The notes under the pieces are model-generated. The model was not told the DNA's origin, did not search any database, and saw nothing but the letters and a program-made list of their open reading frames with translations. From the NCBI GenBank assembly GCA_037039925.1, contig JAXRKP010000092.1, forward strand, positions 440,001 to 504,000: a stretch of 64,000 nt of DNA, read 5' to 3'. Source of the DNA: Doris montereyensis. Its lineage: Eukaryota; Mollusca; Gastropoda; Nudibranchia; Dorididae. Position numbers and translations under genes: made by a program. Shown piece by piece: positions 24,479 through 36,900 of the stretch (its first letter is position 1; every line of letters begins with the position of its first letter).

Positions 24479-25167
24479 ATAAAATACAGTGTCCATATTA
24501 GTATTAACATTACAATGCAAAAATTGCTTCTTATTGGAGCGGCCAATGTTGATAGTCATAAACAAATATTGGTATATAAAGCATAAATGATATACAATGT
24601 ATTTTATGATGTCTATCAACTCTGATGAGACTGAATGATGAATGATAGACTTATTATGCCAATATTATATTAAAACACTGAATTCAGAATGGATAATAGA
24701 TATTACATTTATATTACAATCATTTTTCTGCTACAACAAAAAAACGAAACAAAAACCCATCCAAAACAACCTAATTCACTAATTCATCGCATTGTTATCT
24801 TTATTGAGGGCCTTTACAATTACAAGAAGTTGTCTGTTCAAAATATTTAAGAAATCAATTCAAACTTTAATCCTTTTGGTATAATTGAACAAATCTAAAA
24901 CAAGAATTTCAAAGGGCAATTATTGACTATCAAATTCAATTTTTTTCTCTGTTGTGAAGACATGCTTATTTTTCTACGAATCAAATGATTCCATGTTCCG
25001 TATGGCATTGAGATTGAGCCGGTGTGTGTTAAATTACTTTGTAGATTTTGACAAAAGAAAAAGGAAATTTCTTTCATGATTCAGAAATAACTCTACACTT
25101 TTTTAATGTATTTTATTAATGTATAACTTGGATAATATTAACAAGATTTAGATGCAATTCATCCTAT

Positions 25168-25343
25168 TATCATACTACTATCGGGACTGACATCACATTG
25201 TGTGAAGCCGGAGGTATTACTTAGATCTAGATTCTAAATATTTCTCGTTTGTTGTCTGACGAAGGGTCATACCCGAAACGTCACGTGTTTGTTCTGTCTT
25301 TATTAGTGGAGTTGTCACTTATTGTCATATTTCGCCTTTGACT
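25168..25343 (+). repeat. Structured repeat, copy 2 (hammerhead-like core)
   Basis: Unit from CATACTACTATCGGGACTGA to CATATTTCGCC. It contains a CATCACA/TGTG(A)AG hairpin, CTGACGA at 25256-25262, a GGG/CCC stem with loop TCATA, and GAAACGTC at 25275-25282. It is a near-identical direct repeat of copy 3, offset by 307 bp. Confidence 0.85.
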
Positions 25344-25474
25344 TCACTCCACTGTGGCTCCTTCGTATTATTCACAACTATTTAGATAGTTCACATTGCC
25401 ACATCTCTCTGTTGTTAACGTTATTTATCTTTTTTGAATATTGCTAATATATCTAGATCTATAGTCATCTTCTT

Positions 25475-25645
25475 TGTCATACTACTATCGGGACTGACAT
25501 CACATTGTGTGATGCCGGAGGTATTACTTAGATCTAGATTCTAAATATTTCTCGTTTGTTGTCTGACGAAGGGTTATACCCAAACGTCACGTGTTTGTTC
25601 TGTCTTTATTAGTGGAGTTGTCACTTATTGTCATATTTCGCCTTA
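25475..25645 (+). repeat. Structured repeat, copy 3 (hammerhead-like core)
   Basis: Same unit as copy 2, with CTGACGA at 25563-25569 and the GGG/CCC stem. The G of the GAAA box is lost (CCCAAACGTC). The CATCACATTGTGTGATG hairpin near the start is perfect. About 131 bp of unrelated AT-rich sequence separates it from copy 2. Confidence 0.85.
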
Positions 25646-28600
25646 TTATTAATACTACTACAGTAATAGAAAGTTACTACACACTTATCCCAAAACCAAA
25701 TTCTTCTCCTTTCAAAAGATATGTTCAAACTAGAAAGTAAGTAAACAATGAATACACTGTCATAAACATACCAGACTGCAGCATTAGGTTTGTAAAATTT
25801 GGATGAAAAATAAATTTATGTGAATATTGTGAAGGTGATAAAAAAAATGCGAGACAAAAGAAATCTTTTGAAAATTTGAAAGAAAATGTGCGATTTGTAA
25901 ACTGCAAAAAAATATTCACAAATAATTCAAATGAAAAGAAAAAAAAGATATGAAAATAAAAGTATGCAATTAGCAGCAAAATTAAAAAATAGATTTAAAT
26001 TGAGATTATAATTAGTAAATTAACTGGAATGAAAAGTAAGTTGCTTTAAATCTGAAAAGATGGAACAAAAGCAATCTATGTACACAGGATAAGACTTGGA
26101 AGTCATAATATCAATAATAACATATTTAGAGTTTTATTTCATACAGGTCATAAACACAATTGGTAAAATGTCATGTACAATATAATAATAGAATGGATGA
26201 AAGTCTAGAAAATATTGTACGGATATCACTGTAGTGTCAGCGTCAGAAAAAAAGGTTCTTGAACCATGCTATCTTAAACTAAATATTTTTTATAAAATTG
26301 TAAAATTTATGACTTAGTACATTTATTGTGTAAATGTGCTCAAATGTATAAGTTTTATCAAATAAATTGCATATTATTATAAATTTATGGATAACAAAAA
26401 ATGCTGTAAATGGAGTAAAAATTATCTATATCATTACCAGTGAAACACACAAACTTGTTTCAAATCCTCCTCTGTAAATGTTACGATTTTCCAGTAAAAT
26501 TCTCACTGAAAGAGAGCTCCAGATACCATCATCTAATATTTACTAATAGCAATACATGTACTCTTATTACATGCATTATTAGACTGAAACTCATGGGTGG
26601 TCAATCACTTTGGTGATAGAGGAAATGTTATTGACTGGTTCACAGGAAGTCTTGGCTCAACATGCTAGTACTAGTATGGTATGGTAAGTCACTCAATCCA
26701 ATTGGAAATTGTAATGATGGGCAGATACAACTTACTGACTATTGAAATCAGAGATTACTTTTTATTTCACAAATTTCAAGTAATTTTCGGAATTCACATG
26801 TGTTGTGTCTGTACCGATGAAGTTGATTTATGTTTTCCAGTTTCAATCAACATCTACTGAAATTGTAATCCTTGATTGAATTTGTCAAGTTGGCAGTTTC
26901 GGGCGATTTTTGAGAAAAAGTCTCGTCAACAATAACAATTACTTAATAATAATATCATCTCAATTGCACTAAGAGTGGAGAATTTACTGACACAAACTTT
27001 GCGTTTTTCCTTCCCCTTTCTCATTCTTTTTACTAGAACAAACATAGGTTTTCACATTTAGATTATTGTGAATGATCTAATACATTGAACATTTTCTGAA
27101 GCATAAGATTTGCAGTGATTTTCTATGTTGACTTGTTCCTATTTGATCTTTCTGAGTCCAAATTGTGCCACTTCAAAGACCTGATTATTTGTGATCTTAA
27201 TAATGTTCATCAAACAAACATCTTTCAAGGCTGCCTTGTGTCTTAATAATCTGCTTGGTAACTATTTTTGGAGCCCAGTTTTTCATCCAATCAAAATGCT
27301 AGAAGCATAAAACAGCCTTGCAAGGCACATGATGACAAAATGATACCCTGCTCTCAATACTTTTGAAATTTAGGTTGATCAACTTTAAGCAAGTAAATAA
27401 CAAGTCCAAGGCTTCTGCTCATAACAGATATAAAAGGAAATGACGTCCTTAGAAGAAATTGTATGTGCGTACACATTTCTTGGATTCTCCTAAAAAAGAA
27501 AAGTGGTCAAGTTGAGAGAGTTGTTTTGAGAATGATGCAGATATATTGTTCCAGATGACTTTAAATTGGCATTCTAATGTTAGTAAATTGAACTAGTTGA
27601 GGGAAATTTTGCACCTTTGCTGAAACTGATATTGAAAAAAAGAAAGAAAAGAAGTTCAGGAACACATTTCTAAATAATAACCTTTCTTGAAGAAAGAATG
27701 GATACATGAGTGATGAGTGAAAAAAATTAATAAGAAGCGATCAAATAAATCATTCAGGTCTTAAAATTGAAAAATGTAGTGTGATTATGAAACTCAACAC
27801 AGTCGAGAACCCTTGTTATATAAGGAAAGGTACTGTATGTAAGTATCAGTAAAATGATTGCATTAATTTGAATTGCATGGGCAAGAATTATAAAAAAAGA
27901 CCACACAGATTGTAAAAGGAAATCAAGTGAAAATCAATAGAATATTCAAAATTAAATGAATAAAACATCTTAACAGGGAGGGAGTGTCTCAGGTGGGCTA
28001 CTTTATCAATATCAATTTTAAGGAAAAAATCTTATCACTATCACAAAGAGTCTCTGATAATTTATCAATATCAGTTCTTGTAACGATAGACATATTATTA
28101 ATATTGTGATTATTAATTAGTAGTAAAGTAAAAAAGAAAACAAAAATGTCATTTTAATGTGTAACATATTTCCTACCTCTGCCTTATCAACCATCAAGAC
28201 ATACATATATGCATATGTATAACAATGGAAGGAAACAATTCTAATATAGTTTATACTGACTTTACCTGGATATTAGGTATTGTTTATGAAGCGCAATGCC
28301 AGAGAGAAACCTTCCCTCTAATCCTACATTTATTATGAAGCAGACACTCCATGTTGCGCAGATCACAGAAAAGGGCTTACATTTACATGCATTAATTGTT
28401 AACATGAAAGGCCTTTAAAGAGGCCCATTATTAATACTTTCTTTTCTCACAAAAGGATCATACATGTATGAAGTTTTATAGACATTTTATAACATAAATC
28501 TATTTTGAAACATTACAATACCTGCATATTTTTAACAAATTTCAAACGATGACTCAAAATTTGTCTTACTTATTGTGCTATATTAGAGCTCTTTGACTAA

Positions 28601-30011
28601 TAACATTAGTATTATTATGCTAAAGAATGCTAAAACTAAAAATACATAAAGACATCACAAAACTCCACCCTTCTACGAAACAAAAGCAAAAAACATTACA
28701 ATTACAAAACGCAATACATAACGTTTCAGAATTTAGACCATTAGATCTAAACACAGCCTTTTGATGGCTCTTAAAGTATACACTCCTCACAAAGATTATT
28801 TGAAAATAGATAGTTTCATTGCAATTTACCCTTTCGCCATATGCAGTGATCTCAGGATGAAATCAGAGGAAATAGCAAGATGTATTGAAAATGATGTGGT
28901 GAAAATTGAAAGAATGAAAAGAAAAAAGTAGGACCTACCAATAGCACTCACCAACCACCCACTGAGAATAGAGAACAAGAAATCCTGTGTGTGTTCCTAT
29001 TTGTAGAGTTTTACTAGGTTTTAAATTTTAACACAGGAGGGTTGACTGGCATAGTGTTTGACGAAAAAAAATTCAAATCACCATAAAAATGCTTTTTAAC
29101 TTCATGTTAAAATCAACATTCACTCCTCTGTTTACATGAGTACGTAAACATACTTTTACAAGATATTTAGTATACATAAGAAGAGGCAATAACACTAACA
29201 GTCTTGTCTCCAGGTAGCACTTTGAAATTTTGCACACAGCTTATTAAAAAATGTGAAGGGTTCTTCAATGGGTCTGACATCCTCATTGGAAAATCTTTTG
29301 TCCGTCTTTCATAAGACTACGAGCTAGGTCTAGCCTTATTACAATCAAGGGATGTTTTTTTAATTACTGGAAACAAGTTTGCAGTGAATATTCACTATCC
29401 CTACAATGAAAACTGTTTTGTTTTTTTTTACAGCAAATTTGTATGATGATCAAAATATTAGAAATAAACATGGGCTAAGATCACACTGACATCTTCATAG
29501 TATACACATGAGCAACCACTGAAACTTACAGTACTAACTATTTATGCACAATATGAAATGTACAACACTTCATGAGTTTGACACGAATTTATCATCCATG
29601 AAGCTGTGAGTTTTACTTCCATGTCAGTGGTATTCATTAACAAGAGGCTACGTAATACGAAAACATCTCATTAAAAAAGTTTGGAAATATATTTTCAGGA
29701 AAATATGTCATGGGAATAGATCCATCATACGAAAACTGGATACGTCCTGACTAATCAAAAATTCACTGCTCACAAATATTGTTTTTCTAGGGGACACCTA
29801 CATTTTTCTTCCAATTTTGCAGTCCACAAATCATATCAATTAAACTTTTGAGTACCTGGTACCCAGTGTGAACAGAAATTCATCGAAGAATTAAAAATCT
29901 TAACTCGAAAGAATGCATCATAATACAGCTCTGAAATAGCACATTGATTATTTAGGTGACCAACATGAAAATTTCAAACAATTCATCAACAAATCAAATG
30001 TTTATTTTATA
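25646..30011. other. AT-rich gene-free stretch
   Basis: More than 4 kb with no frame of note, no terminal repeats and no RNA gene that I can recognise. It lies downstream of TMEM179 and could include transcribed 3' UTR, but nothing in the sequence shows this. Confidence 0.4.
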
Positions 30012-30827
30012 CAGTGGTGACCGCCTAAATGCCCACAGCCATAATGCCTGTTTCGCCTAAATCGCAATCTCAGTGAAACTGAATTCTTTCTATATAAATT
30101 GCCTCTAAATGTCACTTTCAAAACCACAATTTTCGCTTAAATGCCCAGTCAGAACGGCAACTGCAGGCATCATCTTCTCCAAATCATCATAAAATATGTC
30201 TGTGATTGATTAAACATTTCTTTTTTTTTTTTATCATACATGTAATCGCCTCCTTATTAAGGCTTATACCCGTCAACAATGTGCCATGCATTGTAACAAC
30301 CCTTCACTACCTATTCATTGCAATGTAATAAAAGATGACCAGCCTTCTCTTTAGAACTCCATCCACTGTACAGCAGAGCCTTTGTTCCATTGGATTACTG
30401 GTTTGTCACTGAGCAATTAGAATGTAAGTCTTTTGGACTCCGCCCACGGCTCTTTCTTGATGTCCTAAGTGGCATGCTATCACCTGACGTTTTTAATCGA
30501 CCAGGCACTCACCACGATTGAGGGACAAGGCGTAAACAGTTTTAATGCTCCCTGTCTTTCATTGGCTGTATCCATTGTGCCTTCGGGTCTTCATGGCGAC
30601 GATGGCCAACCTGCCCGCGCGCTCACCACCTCAGTGCTAAAGAGCTAAATGGTTTCTTGCACTGCATTGGTCGTAATTGTTGGATTTTTGCACCATACTG
30701 GATATATGGTACCCCCCCCCCCCCCACCCCAAATATTTTTTGTTTTGTTTCTTGCCCCTGCTCTACTTTCGCCTAATGCCTGTTTTCTCTGCTTCCCAAG
30801 CACTGGGCAATTAGACAGTCACTACTG
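30012..30827 (-). mobile_element. pogo/Tc1-mariner-like non-autonomous element, copy A
   Basis: Ends are CAGTGGTGACCGCCTAAATG and the reverse complement of ...CTAATTGCCC-type TIR ending CACTACTG. TA precedes the left end; the right flank is TG, probably mutated. The interior matches copies B (35365) and C (51130) in reverse orientation, including CATTGTTGACGGG and TCTTTCTTGATGTC. A 15-nt C run lies near 30713. There is no transposase. Confidence 0.8.
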
Positions 30828-31529
30828 TGTCATAAATAATTCAGCTGACATGCTTTATTCTAAGAATATAAAATGTTTATATTAAGGATACTTTGCAGGA
30901 ATCCTCTTTTATTTCATTATTTCAATGCTTCTTTTATTCACACGAAGAAAACTCATTCAAACTCATTCGCCTGTTAAATATACATGTATAATATATCTAA
31001 AATTTATAACAAAATATTGAGTGAAGAACAATTAAATTGTCCGAAAACATCAAGCAAACATGATAAATAAAATGGAAATTATCAATGTTGAATAAGGTGC
31101 TAGCAAAGTCTGAAGCATCACCCTGATCCAGGACAATTAATAGCTTATCAATATCATCCTATGAGTCATCCAACAAAAATACAAAGTGAAAATATATCTG
31201 GGGTTGGGTTCTTTTTGGGTACATATAAATACTCTTTTTAAGAAGGCAAGAAGAGGTCACTAAGCGAATTCAGAAAGCAGTCCAACAATTCCAGTGAGGC
31301 CATTGGACAACCTGGGAAAACGCTTTGCAGAGGAACCTGGCTTAGAACGATCTATGGCAAATGACGTTGTTACATTAGCACTCAGAAATAAGTTTCATGA
31401 TCTGATCAATGTATAACATCTTACCCTCAAATCAAAATGCAAATTTGGCAAAGTGGGGAAAGGAAGCGATGCATCTTGTCCATTATGCCAAAGCAAATAT
31501 GTCCTCAGTTCATAAAAACTGCCTTAGCA

Positions 31530-31610
31530 CAGCTAGAAAAGTCAAGCAACGGCGAGCGTGGTTAGCTGTTGGATGGGTGACCTGGTGGGCCTCCAAACTA
31601 TTGGTGAAGA
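31530..31610 (+). repeat. 5S rRNA-derived fragment (SINE-like or pseudogene)
   Basis: GTCAAGCAACGGCGAGCGTG followed by GTTAGCTGTTGGATGGGTGACC resembles the internal-promoter half of animal 5S rRNA (consensus AAGCAACGTCGGGCG, then GGTTAGTACTTGGATGGGTGACC). The 5' half of 5S and the closing stem are not seen, so this is not a functional gene. It may be the head of a 5S-derived SINE. Confidence 0.6.
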
Positions 31611-32147
31611 CAAAAAAAAGGACATGAGGGGCACCTAGGAGTCATGACCTAGATGCGGCCTGGCCCCCTTAGAGTGTTAAGAAGGTAAGGGTTCTCTCCT
31701 TCTGAGACTCTTTGTCTTTAGCTCCCGTTGAGTTTTCTTCTACTCTTTTTCAACATCAATGTGTGAAAATCTTTCATATGAATGGAATTACAGGTCTACA
31801 ACACTCTATACAACTGATAACATGAAATGGGGACATGTTTTATTTATGTCGACAGGTGTCACAATCTATCAACCATGTTGGCAACACATAAAATTCTCGT
31901 CAGATATAGCATACAATATGTAGAAACATGTTGAAAGACTTGTCCTTTTTTCTTCTCATCTAATATATCAAATATAAAATGCCTTCTTTTAAAACAAAAA
32001 CTTTACAGAAAAAAAGGAAATTGTGTAACAAAAATAGTAATAGGAATATAATAATAGTATAACATTTTAACGCCTCAAGACGCTTAAATAAGAATATCAT
32101 CATCTTTATGTGATCATGTGACGCAATTATTAGCAAATAATGCTATA
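31611..32147. other. AT-rich spacer
   Basis: No gene or repeat recognised. Confidence 0.4.
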
Positions 32148-32947
32148 CACTCAAACCTTGTTATACAGCCAACTGTTGTGCCAGTGGTATCTTGGCTTTA
32201 TAGCAGGAATGGCTTTATTACAAAAACATCCTTTTTCAGTATTACAATGAGGGAGATAATCAATATTTGACTAATCAAGTAGGGAAAAAAAACAATCACT
32301 GACAAGGCAATGTAGGCCCACTGTATGTGAAATGTCTATTGTAGTATCACAAAGTAATAGTAAGACTGCCCAGTTTCTTGAAAAAAAATCTATCTACACA
32401 AACACCCTAACTCAAGATGGATTAACCTAGGTTGTGATACTGCTGTGAAGCCTAATATTTGCCACTCAGTTGGACCTAATCATAGCCATGCCGACCCCGC
32501 CACGCTATTATCAGATGCTGTTGCCGCTCTCCATTCGGCTACATAAGCATTGGACAACAAATACTGTATCCAAACCTTCAGCACTCTCCTTCTCATAAAC
32601 AAGAAACCTTGTGTTGCTAGTGTCATTTCTGTAAGCGTAAGAGTACTAAGGCACACATGGCAGTGATGCGTGTGTGTATATGTGTGTGTAGTGCATGTTT
32701 GATTTCATGATCTGTGACCAAGCCAAACTAGATTCAACTTCTACAAGCTTGCATGACTTCGGAAAAGGTGGTGGTGATGCAAGGTGGCGACATAACGAGC
32801 TGAATTTTACAATAGTTATTAAGGAACGTTCATGCCAAATCTTTGGCAGTATAACAAGTTATTTTATTATTTTTGTATAATGTCAGATACGTACAAATGT
32901 GAAAGGCTGCCGGTATAACAGTTGGGCAGTATAACAAGGTTTGAGTG
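32148..32947. mobile_element. TA-flanked TIR element, 800 bp
   Basis: The terminal inverted repeat CACTCAAACCTTGTTATAC is identical at both ends and continues imperfectly (left AGCCAACTG, right TGCCCAACTG). TA flanks both sides (32146-32147 and 32948-32949). This indicates the Tc1/mariner/pogo superfamily. No transposase frame is visible, so it is non-autonomous. Confidence 0.85.
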
Positions 32948-33764
32948 TATTTAAAAAACAAAATACATAGAATGACAAAAATTCCTCCAAAAGCCAAAGA
33001 GGCAAAATGGCTGACTTTACAAGTTATAGCACATTTTCTTTGGTTTTAATTTCTTGCATTTGCCGTTTGAATTTATCTAATAAATATGTTTCCATGCACA
33101 AAGTGACTGCAAATTACATGTTGGGATAACAAAAGCACTGGTACTATCAATCCATGACAAAATGATGAGAGGGAAATAGCTTCAATATGCACAAACAAAC
33201 AAAATACGTAGGAAAGACTGCATAGAAATGAAAAAGTCAAATTAAAAACAAACCTGAATTAATTGGGAGGAAATAAGTGACATTATCACTTACACTATTT
33301 CAGGAACAGAAGATGTGAGATAATACGAATCAGGTATGACATACAAGAGCAGATAAAAACTGTAACATAAAGAGACCTACTTATCACTGAACATCAAGCA
33401 GCTAAATATTCAATGAAAAAAAAATGCTTGGGGGGGGGGGGGTCAGGTGAAAAGAGGAAGCTTATTTGAGTTTTTGAAGCTTATATTTGAGTTTTTCAAG
33501 CTTAAGAATTTTTTTAGTTCATACCTTATCCAAATATAAAATAATGATTTCCTTGATCGTCAGTTTGTGCAGAAAGGATTCCTTTCATGAAAAGAAATTA
33601 ATCATCAGCCTTTAAAGGAGGCATCATTTTCTTCTTTATTTCTGATGTGGAATATCGGATTTAATGAAAAATGTGCTTTTGTCCAATAATTTTCAAGAGG
33701 AAATGTGTGATCCTCTTTACTCATTACCAAACTGATATCATCCAGAAAGATACCTTGAATCTCT
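32948..33764. other. TMEM179 3' flank / probable 3' UTR
   Basis: Contains a G run of about 14 nt at about 33430. CTTTATTTC near 33632 reads AATAAAG on the minus strand and lies about 130 bp after the TMEM179 stop, so it is a possible polyadenylation signal. Confidence 0.45.
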
Positions 33765-33923
33765 TCATGCAGTTTCAGATGGATGACCCACTCGTTGCAG
33801 AAGTCTCTGTCTTTCTCGACTGATACTAGTCAAAAAGGTTTCTTGCCGATGATATCTGTATTGTCTGATCAAGGACATCACTGACAGAATCAACCAAATA
33901 ATCCAGCCAAGCCACAATGAAAA
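33765..33923 (-). CDS. TMEM179: TMEM179 exon 4 (terminal)
   Basis: Acceptor AATTTTTAG. It encodes segment 4 (FSLWLGWIIWLILSVMSLI), RQYRYHRQE and a charged cytoplasmic tail ending VGHPSETA, then TGA (33767-33765). Confidence 0.9.
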   Translation of the reverse strand, partial: FSLWLGWIIWLILSVMSLIRQYRYHRQETFLTSISRERQRLLQRVGHPSETA

Positions 33924-36900
33924 CTAAAAATTAAAAATTGTAAATGTATTAGTCAAAGTAGTCAAAGAATAAGAATTGACATATGAAACATAGTAGGCTG
34001 TTAAAAAATACACTTATTAACATTTGAAAAACATTCAACATTGTGTCGTAAAGCTTTGCAAAGCAATAAAGATGTGTACTTTTGAAAATTGTTTTTCGTT
34101 GTAAAAACTCATGTATACAATTTTTCTCATTACGATAATTTCTTTTGTACATAGCACACTTTAAAAGATCTAAATTTTTTTACATTACTTTCATGATAAG
34201 TAAACATGTTTAAACTTTGATTTCACTTAAAACTGTGACATGATAAACAACTGGTACACCCAAACTCGAAAATCATAGATATCATCAATTAAAACCTTGC
34301 TGTGATACAGTGCTAAAAGCTTAGGAAAACATCAATCACCATGGACATTTGTAAGCGTTTTTATGTTCAAAGACATGGGGGTAAAACTTGTGACAGAATA
34401 AATTTTTAACTTGTTCTGCTTCACACTATATAAACAGGACAAGTTCCAGTTATATGAGCTGTTATAGTCTTGAACAACTTTTGGTTTTTAAGGTATGTTT
34501 TGTTCTTGTTTTGAGGATTTCTATTTGAGTCTTTTTTCTGATTTTTTTCTCCAAGCTTATTAAAGAAAAATGATTCTGCTAAGCATTTAAGCATGCAAAT
34601 ATAAGGCTATAATAATAATTAATAATACTGATGATTATTCCTGCATTTTCAGCCAGGATTTCTATCCTTCTGTTTGATATTGCCATGATGTTTCTGATTA
34701 AATTCTAACTCTAGACAAAATGATTGTTTTTTAACAATCGAAGGATTGACTTACTTTGTTGTTCAACTAACTGGTTAAAATTTAAAGCAAATCGCCCACA
34801 AAGCATTCATATGGGAAAGACACGTTCACGCATTTTCCCCCTCTCAACCAAGGTACAAATGAGTACAGGCACAAACTTGAGAGCAACAACCTGTGTCAGA
34901 CTAACATCATGTCCAGGGGTGATTATTATCACCTGTTCCGCTTCATACTATAGAAACCAAGATAAACTTCTCTATGGGCAATATGGCCTTGAAGGAATTT
35001 TATTTACCATAAGGCAGTATTATTATTAAGGTTAAAACGGTTACATGATGTGTAGATTGATGATAACAAAAAAATCATTTCAATAGTAATTACCTGAGAG
35101 ATCTGCCACTGTGTATAATAATTTCCAGAATGGATATTATCGTCCAAATCTAGATCAACATACTGACCATCTTCACATCTAAAGTAAAGAGAAAAAGAAG
35201 AGATTTAAGCCTGTATCGATTGATGCATGTCATGTCTCTTAAAATAATGTAATAATCAATGTGTGTATTTTATAACACAATTTATTACCGGTGGAAACAA
35301 GCAAAGAAAGACGGTCGAATGATCACATGATTTTGAATGTATCATTCAGGGCCTTGTAGAGATACAGTAGTGACTGCCTAACTAAATGCCTGGTGCTTGG
35401 GAAGCAGACAAAACGGGCATTTAGGCAAAAGTAGGTCAGGGGCAACAATTTGGGGGTAGGCCTATTTCTGTGAAGTTGGGGTTCCCTAGTGACGTGTCAA
35501 TTTCATCCAGGATTTGAAGCTCCTTTTGGAAATCATTTCCTGGTTTATTCATTTTTATTTTCAAGATGTAGATATGTTTGTAACTGTGCAAAATTCAAGT
35601 TGTTGCTATGGAGGCTAAGAGAAAAATGACCTGATCCAGTGTTTCCTTATTAACTGGCATAACCCACACTGTAATCATGTGAATTATTTAATCACAAGAC
35701 CTATGACTTCAGTAATTATGCAAATTAAGATGAGAAAAACTGGATAAAGGAAAGCCTCATCCAATGGGACCAATGTGTGAATAAATTAACACAAATCCTA
35801 CAACTCCTTCGATTCATAATCCTCATGTTCAAATTAAGACAAAAGACAGACAAGGATAAAGATTCAAAGCCAGATCGTTTGTTTTGGAAAAGTCATCAGC
35901 AGTATGAAAAGTTTAATGCGAGAAAAGGGACACCTGGAAACCAAGCTCTTTAACACTGAAGTGGTGAGCATGCGGATGGGTTAACCATCTCTCACCACGA
36001 AAACCCGAAGTCACATTGGATACAGCCAATGCCATACAGGGGGCAATAAAATTGTTCACACCTTGTCCCTCGATCACGATGAGCGCCCGGTCTAATTAAT
36101 CTAAAGACACCAGGCCCAGGTGATTGCATGCCCCTAACGACATCAAGAAAGAGATGTGGACGGAGTCCGGAAGATTGTTCAATTCTAATTGCCTGATGTA
36201 AAACCAGTGATCCCATGGGAAAAAGGATGTGTTGTACAGTGGGTGGAGTTATGAAGAGAGGATTGGTTAACGTTTAGTACATTAGGGCCTACAATGGATA
36301 GGTAATGAAGGATGGTTGCACATTGTTGACGGGCAAAAGCCCTATTAGAGGTTGATCTAGTGTTGATGATGAGCGCTATAGAAATGTATTTTATTATTAT
36401 TATTATTATAATAGATTAGCAATCTAATTACATGTATAATAAAGAAAAACAGAATATTTAATCAATTACGGATGTAATTTATGATACTTTGGATAAAAGG
36501 ATACCTCCATTTGCCGTTGAGACCGGGCGAAAATCTTGGTTTTGAAACGGGCATTTAGAGGGGCAATTTATATAGAAAAAAAATCAGTTTCACTGAGATT
36601 GCAGGCATTTAGGCGAAACAGACATTTAGGCGGCAGGTATACAGGCGGTCACTACTGTATCATATATAGGTTTCGGCATAAATACAAACATACTTTTATG
36701 GTGTGTCCTCATGTGCTTATTACATGACACGCATGAGCCTAAATGTGCTTCATGTATGATATTACATTCTATCAATCATGTCTATGTGCATGCCTGGACT
36801 CGAAGAATTTCTTTGCATACAAAACAAAAATACTTTTTGTTTTTTAATAAAACATTAAAATGCAACCTCAATGACTCAATGCACTATAATTACAATGAAC

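Noticed and set aside
35992..36216. Minus-strand frame in pogo-like copy B (and its echo at 51364-51609) as a transposase
   Set aside because: The two frames match only because the elements are homologous. No DDE or helix-turn-helix motif is present, and copy A lacks the frame.
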